Shown piece by piece: positions 7,849 through 16,944 of a stretch of DNA of 64,000 nt (within the stretch, counting starts at the first letter, position 1; every line of letters starts with the position of its first letter). Source of the DNA: JAGNHN01 sp964590645 (GTDB taxonomy: Bacteria; Bacteroidota; Bacteroidia; Bacteroidales; JAGNHN01); contig CAZPYJ010000007.1 in assembly GCA_964590645.1 (NCBI GenBank), positions 1 through 64,000 of the forward strand, read 5' to 3'. The notes under the pieces were generated by a model. The model did not search any database. It was not told the origin of the DNA and saw only the letters and a program-made list of their open reading frames with translations. Position numbers and translations under genes: made by a program.

Positions 7849-9294
7849 ATGAGTAGAATCAGTCGTGTGTTTCAACGCTTTCCCAGGGCTTTCTGGGTTG
7901 CCAATACTATGGAGCTGCTGGAGCGCTGGTCCTGGTATGGGATGTTTATGGTTTTGGCTTTATACCTTACCGGTTCCATTGATACCGGAGCACTGGGTTT
8001 TACGCAGTCACAGAAGGGAATGCTGATGGGCAGTGTGGTAGCCCTTCTTTATGTATTGCCTGTTTTTACCGGGGCCCTGGCTGATCGCTTCGGCTACCGC
8101 TCTACGCTGATCATTGCCTACCTCATCCTTGCCACAGGGTATTACCTGATGGGGCAGGTGAACACATACCTGGCTATGTACCTGGTCTTTGTATGGGTGG
8201 CGATTGGTGCGGCCCTGTTTAAGCCCGTGATTGCAGCCACGGTGAGCAAGACCACCGACGACCTGACCTCATCCATCGGGTTTGGGATCTTCTATTTAAT
8301 GGTTAACCTGGGGGCTTTTATCGGTCCTGTTTTCGCTTCCCGTTTTCGCTTACTGAGTTGGGAATGGGTATTTAATATGTCGGCCCTGGTCATCCTGGTC
8401 AATCTGCTTTTGGTGCTTTTCTTTTTCCGGATGCCGGTACTGAAAGTGGAAAAGCGCCCGCTTTTACAGGAGTTACGTACTGTGTTGTTGAATATTTATG
8501 AAGCCCTGAGGGACTTCCGCTTTCTGGTCTTTTTGCTTTTGATCATCGGTTTCTGGACGATGTACAACCAGCTTTTCTATACCCTGCCGGTATTTATCGA
8601 TCAATGGGTTGATACTTCCTCAGTGTACCGGATGATTGCGGGGGTTTCTCCTGCCCTTGCCCGTTCGCTGGGTACCCCTGAAGGCACCATCCCCCCGGAA
8701 TTGATGACGAATATTGATGCGATGTACATTGTGCTGCTTCAGATACTGGTTTCTTGGTGGGTGATGCGCTTTAAGCCGCTGAATGCGATGATAGGCGGCA
8801 TCTTCATCAGCTCTATCGGTATCGGTTTGAGCTTTATGTTCAATGATGGCATTTTTCTCTTTGCCACCATTCTCGTCTTTGCCCTGGGTGAGATGGCCAG
8901 TTCACCCAAAATCACTGAGTATGTCGGCAAAATTGCACCAGAGGGAAAAACGGCACTCTATATCGGTGCCTCCTTTTTGCCCGTAGCCGGGGGGAATTTT
9001 TTTGCAGGCTTGCTTTCAGGGGGGACCTATACACGAATGGCAGACAAAATCCACCTTTTGCAGCTGGAAGTCTCAAAAAGAGGACTGGATATCCAGGCTC
9101 CTTCTGAATCCTTCTCCAGCAATGCCTACCTGCAGGCGGCTGCAGATGCGATGGGAATGGATCAGGCCGGACTGACACAATTTCTCTGGGAAAGCTATCA
9201 GCCCTATCAGATATGGATGGTGTTTACGGGCATTGGGGTTTCCACTGCTGTCCTGCTCTGGTTGTATGACAGGCTGTGGCTTAGTCGTGCATAA
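7849..9294 (+). CDS. POT/PTR2-family MFS transporter
   Basis: A 481-residue polytopic inner-membrane protein with about 12-14 hydrophobic segments. The family's ExxERFxYY proton-coupling motif appears as ELLERWSWYG near residue 23, and PVFTGALADRFGYRSTLI is the conserved loop after helix 2. Family members import di- and tripeptides with protons. The loop from 255 to 290 and the C-terminal region from 385 carry atypical soluble inserts, so substrate is uncertain. It reads convergently with the rhomboid gene. Confidence 0.85.
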   Translation: MSRISRVFQRFPRAFWVANTMELLERWSWYGMFMVLALYLTGSIDTGALGFTQSQKGMLMGSVVALLYVLPVFTGALADRFGYRSTLIIAYLILATGYYLMGQVNTYLAMYLVFVWVAIGAALFKPVIAATVSKTTDDLTSSIGFGIFYLMVNLGAFIGPVFASRFRLLSWEWVFNMSALVILVNLLLVLFFFRMPVLKVEKRPLLQELRTVLLNIYEALRDFRFLVFLLLIIGFWTMYNQLFYTLPVFIDQWVDTSSVYRMIAGVSPALARSLGTPEGTIPPELMTNIDAMYIVLLQILVSWWVMRFKPLNAMIGGIFISSIGIGLSFMFNDGIFLFATILVFALGEMASSPKITEYVGKIAPEGKTALYIGASFLPVAGGNFFAGLLSGGTYTRMADKIHLLQLEVSKRGLDIQAPSESFSSNAYLQAAADAMGMDQAGLTQFLWESYQPYQIWMVFTGIGVSTAVLLWLYDRLWLSRA

Positions 9295-9329
9295 GGCCAG
9301 TATTCATCCTTTACGGGTGGGAGAATCTT

Positions 9330-10091
9330 TCACGATGGGTCTGTATCTTTCCGGTAATAGTACTTCACCCTGATGCCATCATTCAGGTGCGTCTGTTCAG
9401 GAGCAGGGGTGGCCTCTTCCGGCTCCTTCACCACACTCTCGGGATGCGCTGTATTGTTTGCGGCCGCCTCCAATTCCTCCAACTCTTCCCATTCCCAGCT
9501 GTACCTGGGTTTCTTTGGCCCCTTCTGCCTGTAATATATGGCCAGCACCAAGCCTGCCAGCAAGCCTGCCAGATGGGCTTCCCAACTGATATTCTTCTCC
9601 GGGAAGAAGTCGGGGAAGATACCCCAAACCAGACTCCCATAGGCAAATACGACAAAAAGGGAGAGGGCCGATAAACGAGAGTCTCTGCGTACCAACCCAC
9701 TGACAAATAGGAAGACAGCCAGGCCATACACCAGTCCTGATGCTCCAATATGCCAGGATTCCCGGGCACCCAGCCATACCCATAAGCCGCTAATAAACCA
9801 GAGTTGGACAAAAACCTGGGAGGCCAGCTCACGGTAGAAATAGTACAGGGCTGCAAGCAGAACGAAGAGAGACACGGTATTGGCACCCAGATGCGACCAG
9901 TCGCTGTGCACCAGGGGAGCCGTGATTATCCCGAGAATGCCTTCCCAATGTCGTGGATAGATACCCAGCGGAATCAGGCTGATGCCACTCAGGATTTCAA
10001 AGCTTTCCGCAGCCCACATCAGCACCACCAAAAGGGTGGGAATCAATAAAGCGGCAAACAATCTGGGTTTCTCTTGTTCTATGGTCATCAC
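9330..10091 (-). CDS. rhomboid-family intramembrane serine protease
   Basis: A 253-residue membrane protein with six hydrophobic segments. The Ser of GASGLVYGLA and the His of AHLAGLLAGLV form the rhomboid dyad, and SHLGANTVSLFVL matches the helix-2 HxxxN block. The last 50 residues are a hydrophilic, Glu-rich tail (WEWEELEELEAAANN). Rhomboids cut transmembrane substrates within the bilayer; the substrate is unknown. It is divergent from the ctp gene. Confidence 0.85.
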   Translation of the reverse strand: MMTIEQEKPRLFAALLIPTLLVVLMWAAESFEILSGISLIPLGIYPRHWEGILGIITAPLVHSDWSHLGANTVSLFVLLAALYYFYRELASQVFVQLWFISGLWVWLGARESWHIGASGLVYGLAVFLFVSGLVRRDSRLSALSLFVVFAYGSLVWGIFPDFFPEKNISWEAHLAGLLAGLVLAIYYRQKGPKKPRYSWEWEELEELEAAANNTAHPESVVKEPEEATPAPEQTHLNDGIRVKYYYRKDTDPS

Positions 10092-10128
10092 TCACCGACG
10101 GGCTTTCGAATACCGTGCCCTAAATTTC

Positions 10129-10136
10129 TATATTTG
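10129..10136 (+). promoter_or_regulatory. -7 element (TATATTTG) of ctp
   Basis: A perfect TAnnTTTG match 19 bases before the ctp ATG at 10156, in the gap between the divergent rhomboid and protease genes. Confidence 0.55.
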
Positions 10137-10155
10137 GTCACTTATTTGCGAATCT

Positions 10156-11760
10156 ATGTTAAACAAACGAATCCTGGCTCTTGTTTCGGGCTTTTTGCTC
10201 TGCTCCTTGCTTTTTTCCCAGCAGATGACTCCCCGTCAGGGAGCCGACAAATTGGCGGCCCTGCTCTCCTACATCGAGATGGCTTATGTGGACAGCACCG
10301 ATCTGGATATGCTTACCGAGCAGGCCGTGCTGGGTATCCTGGAAAGCCTCGATCCACATTCATCATACATATCAACGGATGAATTGCAGGAAATGAATGA
10401 GGAGCTGAGCGGTAATTTCGAAGGCATTGGAGTACAGTTTCAGGTTTTTAAAGATACCATCCGGGTGATTGCAGCCATCAGTGGAGGGCCGTCGGAAAAG
10501 TTGGGTATCCGAGCCGGAGACAGAATTGTGTCCATCGATGGAGAGGATGCCACAGGAAAAAAGGTTGACAATCAATTTGTGATGGACCGTTTGCGGGGCA
10601 AGCGGGGAACCAGGGTTGTGGTTGGGATCCGGCGAAACGGGATTTCTGGAATCCGGGATTATGAGATTATCCGTGATAAGATACCAATTACCAGCCTCGA
10701 TGCGGCTTTTCTTGTGCGCGATGATATTGCCTATATTAAACTGAACCGCTTTGCCCAGAATACCATCAGGGAATATCACACTGCTCTTTCGGATTTGAAG
10801 AGCGAGGGAATGAAAAAGCTCATCCTTGATTTGCGCAGCAATGCCGGAGGATATCTTTATGCTGCGGTTGAGTTGGCCGACGACTATCTTGGATCAGGAA
10901 AGCTGATCGTCTATACCCAGGGATTGCGCAGTCCGCGCCAGGAAATGAAATCCACCTTTCTGGGACGTTTCGAAAAGGGTGATCTGGTCATCCTCCTGGA
11001 TGAAGGATCGGCCTCGGCCTCAGAAATCGTGGCCGGAGCGGTTCAGGACTGGGACAGGGGCATTATTGTTGGCCGCCGTTCTTTTGGGAAAGGACTGGTG
11101 CAGAAGCAGTACCCGCTTACCGACGGCTCTGCTATCCGCCTGACCACCGCCCGCTATTACACGCCCTCCGGACGCTCCATTCAGAAGCCTTACGAGAATG
11201 GCTCTGAAGAGTATTACAATGACTTCTTGCGCCGCTATGAGCACGGAGAACTTCTTAATCCCGACTCCATCCGCTTCCCTGATTCGCTCCGCTACCATAC
11301 CCAAAACGGCCGTCCGGTGTATGGCGGTGGAGGCATTATGCCCGATGTTTTTGTTCCCTGGGACTCGGCATCCTATTCTGATTATTTTGCAGACCTGGTC
11401 AGGGCAGGTGTATTGAATGAATGGGTCTTGCAATATGTGGAAACCCACAGGCCGGACTTGCTGGAACAGTATCCGGGAAAGGAGGCATTTCTCTCCGGAT
11501 TTCATCTGAACGAAGCAATGCAGGAGGCTTTGCTTAATCTGGCTGAAGAGAAAGACATTGAGCGGGATGAAGGGGCTTGGAAGCATTCCGCCCCTTTTAT
11601 TCAAACCCGTGTGAAGGCTCTAATCGCACAGAATCTATACGGAACGGATGCATTCTTTTTTGTTTTTATGCAGGATGACCCTGCTTTTGTCAAGTCAGTA
11701 GAAATATTGTCCGACAAGGAGTTGCAGCGACAGATCCTTCAGGGAAGGCAGAAACCCTGA
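10156..11760 (+). CDS. S41 C-terminal processing peptidase (CtpA-like)
   Basis: A 534-residue periplasmic protease. A signal peptide (KRILALVSGFLLCSLLFS) is followed by a helical segment, then a PDZ domain at about 75-165 (GIGVQFQVF through IVSIDGEDATG). The S41 core has the catalytic Ser in GSASASEIVAGAVQD and the Lys in GRRSFGKGLVQ. These enzymes trim or degrade proteins from their C-termini in the envelope. The C-terminal 130 residues (after IMPDVFVPWD) are of unknown role and are typical of Bacteroidota members. The start fits the -7 element; frame extends upstream but lacks support. Confidence 0.92.
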   Translation: MLNKRILALVSGFLLCSLLFSQQMTPRQGADKLAALLSYIEMAYVDSTDLDMLTEQAVLGILESLDPHSSYISTDELQEMNEELSGNFEGIGVQFQVFKDTIRVIAAISGGPSEKLGIRAGDRIVSIDGEDATGKKVDNQFVMDRLRGKRGTRVVVGIRRNGISGIRDYEIIRDKIPITSLDAAFLVRDDIAYIKLNRFAQNTIREYHTALSDLKSEGMKKLILDLRSNAGGYLYAAVELADDYLGSGKLIVYTQGLRSPRQEMKSTFLGRFEKGDLVILLDEGSASASEIVAGAVQDWDRGIIVGRRSFGKGLVQKQYPLTDGSAIRLTTARYYTPSGRSIQKPYENGSEEYYNDFLRRYEHGELLNPDSIRFPDSLRYHTQNGRPVYGGGGIMPDVFVPWDSASYSDYFADLVRAGVLNEWVLQYVETHRPDLLEQYPGKEAFLSGFHLNEAMQEALLNLAEEKDIERDEGAWKHSAPFIQTRVKALIAQNLYGTDAFFFVFMQDDPAFVKSVEILSDKELQRQILQGRQKP

Positions 11761-11903
11761 TTTCGTCTTCTTCAGACAAGTCCCCTCACCGCAATTTAAT
11801 CTGTCGGATATTTGAAGCAAAAAAACACCCTTATCCCGCTCACAAAGGGCGAACAAACCTTGTCTTCCCCTGCCCTCAGGGTAGGATAATTCAAATGTAT
11901 GGC

Positions 11904-11911
11904 TAACTTTG
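11904..11911 (+). promoter_or_regulatory. -7 element (TAACTTTG)
   Basis: A TAnnTTTG match 44 bases upstream of the ATG at 11956. It overlaps the only upstream in-frame ATG (11899), which argues that translation starts at 11956. Confidence 0.45.
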
Positions 11912-11955
11912 TTTTCTTATCTGAAGAGCCTAATAACCACAAAAAACGAACAGAT

Positions 11956-12942
11956 ATGGCCGATCTTTCTACCACCTATATGGGATTGAAGCTAAAAAAC
12001 CCCATTATCGCCGGCAGCTCGGGTTTAACCAATTCCGTGGCTCATATTCTTGATCTCGAAAAGAATGGGGCGGCTGCCGTGGTGTTGAAATCATTGTTTG
12101 AAGAACAAATCCGCTTTGAAATCAGTAAAACCATCAATGAATCTCATAGCGGGAATTATTATCCTGAAGCGGAGGATTATATTCATAATTACTCCAGGGA
12201 AAACAAAGTGGATGCATACCTGGAGCTGATCCGCGAGGCCAAGCAGAAAGCCACTATTCCTGTCATTGCCAGTATCAACTGTGTCTCTGCCTCCGAATGG
12301 ATCTCCTTTGCCCGAAAGATAGAGGATGCCGGTGCGGATGCACTGGAACTGAATATCTTCATCCTTCCCTCCGATCCCTATCAGAGTGGGGAAGAAAATG
12401 AAAAGGTGTATTTTGACATTGTGAACAAGGTTAAAAAGCAGCTGAGCATTCCTTTGTCCGTCAAACTCAGTAATTATTTTTCAGGTCTGGCTAAAACGGC
12501 CCTTAAACTCTCCTGGACAGGCATAGACGGAATCGTGTTTTTTAATCGCTTCTTCTCTCCGGATATTGATATTGAAAAATTCAAAGTAACCGCAACGAAC
12601 GTTTTCAGTCATCCTGAAGAGATGGCCCTATCCCTGCGTTGGGTGGCAATGCTATCAGATCGCCTTCATTGCGATATCGCGGCTTCAACCGGTATTCACG
12701 ATGGTAAAGCCATCATCAAACAGTTGCTGGCAGGAGCCAGGGCCGTGCAGATTGCCTCGGCATTCTATAAGAATGGCTTCGAAATTATTCCGGGGATGCT
12801 GAAGGAACTGGAAGACTGGATGGAGCATCAGGGCTTTAAAAAACTGGATGACTTTATGGGTAAGATGAGTGTCAAAAAAGCGGATAACCCTGCTGCCTAC
12901 GAGCGGGTCCAGTTTATGAAACACTTCGCCGGGATTGAATAA
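11956..12942 (+). CDS. dihydroorotate dehydrogenase-like FMN oxidoreductase
   Basis: A 328-residue TIM-barrel protein of the DHODH/dihydropyrimidine dehydrogenase superfamily. The first strand NPIIAGSSGLTNSV, the VIASINCVSASEW strand, the SVKLSNYF lysine strand and the C-terminal GARAVQIASAFY phosphate-binding segment are recognisable. The class 1A catalytic loop NxSCPN is replaced by ELNIFILPSDPYQ, so the usual base Cys is missing. It may therefore not be the pyrimidine enzyme PyrD, although FMN binding looks intact. Reaction and partner are unknown, and no pyrimidine gene lies nearby. Confidence 0.82.
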   Translation: MADLSTTYMGLKLKNPIIAGSSGLTNSVAHILDLEKNGAAAVVLKSLFEEQIRFEISKTINESHSGNYYPEAEDYIHNYSRENKVDAYLELIREAKQKATIPVIASINCVSASEWISFARKIEDAGADALELNIFILPSDPYQSGEENEKVYFDIVNKVKKQLSIPLSVKLSNYFSGLAKTALKLSWTGIDGIVFFNRFFSPDIDIEKFKVTATNVFSHPEEMALSLRWVAMLSDRLHCDIAASTGIHDGKAIIKQLLAGARAVQIASAFYKNGFEIIPGMLKELEDWMEHQGFKKLDDFMGKMSVKKADNPAAYERVQFMKHFAGIE

Positions 12943-13079
12943 GTGAGCAGGGAGGACTGTTTTCTTCTGCCTGATATTTAATTATTTACTCTGTTTTATG
13001 TCACGCATCTCCGCCTTGGCAAAGCGGATGACCAGAACATTCCAGCTTTCTTATTGTTTCTTCCTCAAATCCACCCGAA

Positions 13080-15479
13080 ATGAGAAACAACTGCTTGTTA
13101 TACATCGCAATGCTCCTTTTCCTGCCCTTGCAGTCTCTGGCGCAAAGCGGCATAGTCAAAGGAAGGGTCGTGGATGCCGAAACCAATGAGCCCCTTCCGT
13201 TTACCAACATTGTAGTATGGGAAAAGCCGACCATTGGAAGCACCAGCGACCTGGAAGGAGATTTCAGCTTTACCGGTCTGGAGCCCGGCTTCATTAAGCT
13301 CCGCGCCTCTTCCATCGGCCACGAGGATGTGATTACGGAATCCTTTCTGGTAACCAACGCCAAAACCGTTTTTGTAGAGATTAAGATGCAGCCCAGGACA
13401 GTTGAGCTGGAGACCGTGGTGGTGAAAGCTTCTCCGTTTCGCCGGCTGGAGGAAAGTCCGGTCTCAATGCGCACCCTGGGAATTGATGAGATAGAGAAAA
13501 GTCCGGGATCTAACCGCGATATCTCCAAGGTCATTCAATCCCTTCCCGGTGTATCACAGTCTGTGTCTTTTCGTAATGATGTGATTGTCAGAGGAGGAGG
13601 GCCTTCTGAAAATGCTTTTTACCTGGATGGAATCGAGATCCCGTACATCAATCACTTCTCTACCCAGGGAGCCAGCGGGGGACCGGTGGGAATTCTCAAT
13701 GTCGACTTCATTCGCGAAGTCGATTTCTACTCCGGTGCTTTCCCTGCCTCCCGGGGAGATGCCCTGAGCTCTGTGCTTAGTTTCAGCCAGATTGACGGGA
13801 ATCCGGATAAGTTCAACTTCAGAACTACATTGGGTGCTACGGATCTGGCTTTGAGTGCCGAAGGTCCCATCAGCGACAACAGCTCCCTGATCTTTTCAGT
13901 TCGCCGTTCGTATCTCCAGTTTCTTTTCGACCTGATCGGCCTGCCCTTCCTTCCCACCTATAACGACGCTCAGTTTAAATACAAAATCAGATTCAACCAG
14001 AAAAACGAGCTCAGTATCATCGGTTTGGGTGCTTTGGATGACTTCAGCCTGAACACCGGACTCCGGAATCCGGATGAAGGACAGCAGTATATCCTCGACT
14101 TTCTGCCTGTTAATAAGCAATGGAGCTACACTTTGGGCGCCCGTTACCGTCATTTTCGGGACAATGGTTTTGATACCTGGGTGCTGAGCCGTTCCCACCT
14201 CAATAATGTTGCCTATAAGCACCGCAACAACAATGAATCACTGCCCCGCACCTTCGATTATGTGTCGGAAGAGAGTGAAAATAAACTTCGCTTTGAACGT
14301 CTTCAGCGCATTGGTAAATACAAACTGACCTATGGCGCAGGAATGGAGATCGGACGCTATACCAACAATACCCTTCGTCAGCAGTTTTTTCAGGAGATAC
14401 TGGATACCCTCAGCTACGACACGCGTATCAATGTGCTTGCATACCAGGCCAATGCACAAATGAGCAGAAGCTATCTGGATGAGCGGCTGACGCTGAGTTT
14501 GGGGCTCCGTATGGATGGAAGCGATTACAATAAGGAAATGCAGCAGCCTCTGCGGCAGCTTTCGCCGCGCATTTCCGGTAGTTATGCCCTTAATGAGAAC
14601 TTATACCTGAATGCCAATACGGGTATCTATTATCAGCGTCCTTCTTATACCACATTGGGATACAAAGATATGGAAGGGGTACTGGTGAACAAAACCAATG
14701 GCTTGAAATACATTCGTTCGGATCATTATGTCACGGGCATAGAATACCTGCCCTCAGAGGATGCACGACTTACATTGGAAGGTTTTTTTAAGCAGTATTC
14801 CGACTATCCTTTCTCTGTGCAGGACAGGGTGGCTCTTGCATCCAAAGGGGGAGATTTTGGTACTTATGGTGATGAGGAAGTGCGCTCGACCGGAATTGGC
14901 CGTGCTTATGGAATGGAAGTGTATTTCCGGGAGCGCGACCTTGCCGGTTTCAATGTGATCTTCTCCTATACCCTGGTTCGCAGTGAATTTAAAGATGAAG
15001 CCGGATCCTATGTTCCCACCGCCTGGGATAATAAGCACCTGCTGAATATGACCTTGACCCGTACCCTGAAACGCAATTGGGATGTGGGTGCCAAGTGGCG
15101 TTTCATTGGCGGGTCACCCTATACGCCTTACGATGAAGTCTTGTCATCCAACCGCCTTGCCTGGGATGCCAGGGGAATGGGGTATCTGGATTACGACCGT
15201 TTCAATACCCTGAGACTGGAACCTTTTCACCAACTGGATGTTCGTGTGGATAAGCAATACTTCTTCGACAAATGGTCGCTGATGGTGTATCTCGATATTC
15301 AGAATCTGTACAATTTTCAGGCTGACGAGCAGCCCATTATTTTCAACCGTGATGAGAACGGGATACCGCTTATCGTAAATCCTTCGGCTCCTCTGGAGGA
15401 GCAGCGTTATCAGCTGCGCTACCTGGAGTCGCGAAGCGGAACCGTATTGCCCACCCTAGGTATAATGATAGAATTTTAA
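13080..15479 (+). CDS. TonB-dependent outer-membrane receptor
   Basis: A 799-residue receptor. Residues 1-21 are a signal peptide (LLFLPLQSLAQ). Residues 24-110 are a carboxypeptidase-regulatory-like beta-sandwich (VKGRVVDAETNEPLPFTNI). A plug follows (VIQSLPGVSQ, VIVRGGGPSENAFYLDGIEI), then a long beta-barrel ending with aromatic LGIMIEF. It is not accompanied by a SusD gene, so it is a single-protein importer rather than a SusCD pair. A small lipoprotein gene follows after 5 bases and is probably cotranscribed. The substrate is unknown; the short upstream gap shows no riboswitch. Confidence 0.92.
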   Translation: MRNNCLLYIAMLLFLPLQSLAQSGIVKGRVVDAETNEPLPFTNIVVWEKPTIGSTSDLEGDFSFTGLEPGFIKLRASSIGHEDVITESFLVTNAKTVFVEIKMQPRTVELETVVVKASPFRRLEESPVSMRTLGIDEIEKSPGSNRDISKVIQSLPGVSQSVSFRNDVIVRGGGPSENAFYLDGIEIPYINHFSTQGASGGPVGILNVDFIREVDFYSGAFPASRGDALSSVLSFSQIDGNPDKFNFRTTLGATDLALSAEGPISDNSSLIFSVRRSYLQFLFDLIGLPFLPTYNDAQFKYKIRFNQKNELSIIGLGALDDFSLNTGLRNPDEGQQYILDFLPVNKQWSYTLGARYRHFRDNGFDTWVLSRSHLNNVAYKHRNNNESLPRTFDYVSEESENKLRFERLQRIGKYKLTYGAGMEIGRYTNNTLRQQFFQEILDTLSYDTRINVLAYQANAQMSRSYLDERLTLSLGLRMDGSDYNKEMQQPLRQLSPRISGSYALNENLYLNANTGIYYQRPSYTTLGYKDMEGVLVNKTNGLKYIRSDHYVTGIEYLPSEDARLTLEGFFKQYSDYPFSVQDRVALASKGGDFGTYGDEEVRSTGIGRAYGMEVYFRERDLAGFNVIFSYTLVRSEFKDEAGSYVPTAWDNKHLLNMTLTRTLKRNWDVGAKWRFIGGSPYTPYDEVLSSNRLAWDARGMGYLDYDRFNTLRLEPFHQLDVRVDKQYFFDKWSLMVYLDIQNLYNFQADEQPIIFNRDENGIPLIVNPSAPLEEQRYQLRYLESRSGTVLPTLGIMIEF

Positions 15480-15484
15480 GGAAG

Positions 15485-16234
15485 ATGAAAGCAAGTACAC
15501 TCATTTTTATCGGTTTATCTTTTCTGCTGTTTTCCTGTAAACCCCCAGCTGAAACGGCAAAGGAACACACAGAAGTATCCTCCCTGCTAAGCAATCCGGA
15601 AGGGCAGGGGCAATGGATCAGCCTGGAGTTGCTGACCGGACCATCCCACAATCATCCGCTGATGGCTGTATGGGTAGAGGATATGGATGGAAATTACCTG
15701 CAGCCTCTCTATGTGGCTGAGAGCATAGCCACCGGGATTTTCCGTCACGGTAAGGCAAAAGAAGGCAAGTGGGCTCCCGGAGAAAGAAGAAGGCCAGCAG
15801 CCTTACCTCGCTGGGGACACCAAAGAGGTATCCGGGCATCCGATGGTTTATATATCCCGGAACCGGAAGCACCCCTGGCGGATGCCTATACCGGAGCCAC
15901 GCCTGGCGGCAGTTTTCTGCTCAGGGCTAAACTGGATCAGTATTCGGAGGAAGCAATAAAAATATTCGTAGAGGTGAACCAGAGCTGGGACTGGAACCAA
16001 TACTGGACCAATGTCCGTTATCCCGGCGATGAGGATTACAAAACTTCTGCCCAGCCTGCTGTAGTGTATGTTACCACCCTTGATCCTGCTGAGCCGGAAA
16101 AATGGAAGCAGCTGGAAGCAGCAGGGAGAAGTCATCACTCCGGCAAGGACGGTCTTTTATACGATGACCTGGAAAGCCTCACTACCGCATTGCATATCTT
16201 TCGGTCGATCAGGGCGACGATCTCCGCTCCTTAA
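15485..16234 (+). CDS. lipoprotein, DUF2271-like
   Basis: A 249-residue lipoprotein with lipobox LLFSC (Cys at about 18). The segment PLMAVWVEDMDGNYLQPLYV and the later TGATPGGSFLLRAKLD, together with FVEVNQSWDWN, resemble DUF2271-type periplasmic proteins that often sit with iron or FMN-related redox systems; I hold this loosely. It follows the TonB receptor by 5 bases, so it may be the receptor's partner lipoprotein. Its stop overlaps the convergent pcm stop (TTAA shared at 16231-16234). Confidence 0.72.
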   Translation: MKASTLIFIGLSFLLFSCKPPAETAKEHTEVSSLLSNPEGQGQWISLELLTGPSHNHPLMAVWVEDMDGNYLQPLYVAESIATGIFRHGKAKEGKWAPGERRRPAALPRWGHQRGIRASDGLYIPEPEAPLADAYTGATPGGSFLLRAKLDQYSEEAIKIFVEVNQSWDWNQYWTNVRYPGDEDYKTSAQPAVVYVTTLDPAEPEKWKQLEAAGRSHHSGKDGLLYDDLESLTTALHIFRSIRATISAP

Positions 16235-16890
16235 TCCTGCGCTTTTTTCTGCAATAGGGGGACGAAGCGGAAGCTTCCGTGCATTTCTTCCGTGAATTGT
16301 CCGTCAGCCCCTTTAATAATCCGATACATTTTCTGAATTTCCTCACCCACGGGAATCACCAGGATACCTTCGGGTTTGAGCTGCTCCTTGAGGGCTTCGG
16401 GAATGACCGGTGCTCCGGCGGTGACCAGAATGCGGTCGAAGGGAGCAAAAGCGGGCAGTCCTTTGTAGCCATCTCCGTAAAAGGTTTTGATCACATAACC
16501 GAGGCGAGGAAGAAAATCCCGGGTGCGGGTGTATAGGTTCTTTTGTCTTTCAATACTGAATACCTTGGCGCCCATCTCTGCCAGAATGCTTGCCTGATAG
16601 CCGCTACCTGTGCCTACCTCCAATACTTTCATCCCCGCTTCCAACTGCAGCAATGCTGTCTGAAAAGCTACAGTATAAGGTTGACTGATGGTTTGCCCTG
16701 AACCAATGGGGAAGGGCTTGTCTGCATAAGCGAATTCCAGAAAAGAAGAATCAAAAAAATAATGGCGCGGAACCGCATTCATAGCATCCAATACGGCTCT
16801 GTCTGTAATTCCCTTGACCGTGATCTGGTCGATAAGCTTGCGTCGCAAACCCCTGTGTCGATATGTGTCTTCTAGTATCTTTTGGTGCAT
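16231..16890 (-). CDS. pcm: protein-L-isoaspartate O-methyltransferase
   Basis: A 219-residue class I SAM methyltransferase that repairs isoaspartyl damage in proteins. Motif I is VLEVGTGSGYQASILAEMG. The Pcm substrate segment appears as AVPRHYF, and FPIGSGQTISQPYTVA is the family hallmark. The post-motif DRILVTAGAPVIPEALKEQL also matches. The start is set at the ATG 21 bases after the -7 element at 16911-16918; sequence upstream belongs to the divergent promoter. Confidence 0.94.
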   Translation of the reverse strand: MHQKILEDTYRHRGLRRKLIDQITVKGITDRAVLDAMNAVPRHYFFDSSFLEFAYADKPFPIGSGQTISQPYTVAFQTALLQLEAGMKVLEVGTGSGYQASILAEMGAKVFSIERQKNLYTRTRDFLPRLGYVIKTFYGDGYKGLPAFAPFDRILVTAGAPVIPEALKEQLKPEGILVIPVGEEIQKMYRIIKGADGQFTEEMHGSFRFVPLLQKKAQD

Positions 16891-16910
16891 CTGCCGTGAT
16901 ATGGAAGGCA

Positions 16911-16918
16911 CAAAAATA
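16911..16918 (-). promoter_or_regulatory. -7 element (TATTTTTG) of pcm
   Basis: The minus strand reads TATTTTTG, a TAnnTTTG match 20 bases before the pcm ATG. It lies 3 bases from the plus-strand element at 16922-16929, so two divergent promoters are packed back to back. Confidence 0.6.
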
Positions 16919-16921
16919 CTG

Positions 16922-16929
16922 TACATTTG
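16922..16929 (+). promoter_or_regulatory. -7 element (TACATTTG) of Gfo/Idh/MocA gene
   Basis: A TAnnTTTG match 15 bases before the ATG at 16945, divergent from the pcm promoter. Confidence 0.6.
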
Positions 16930-16944
16930 CAAAAAACCTTGCAA

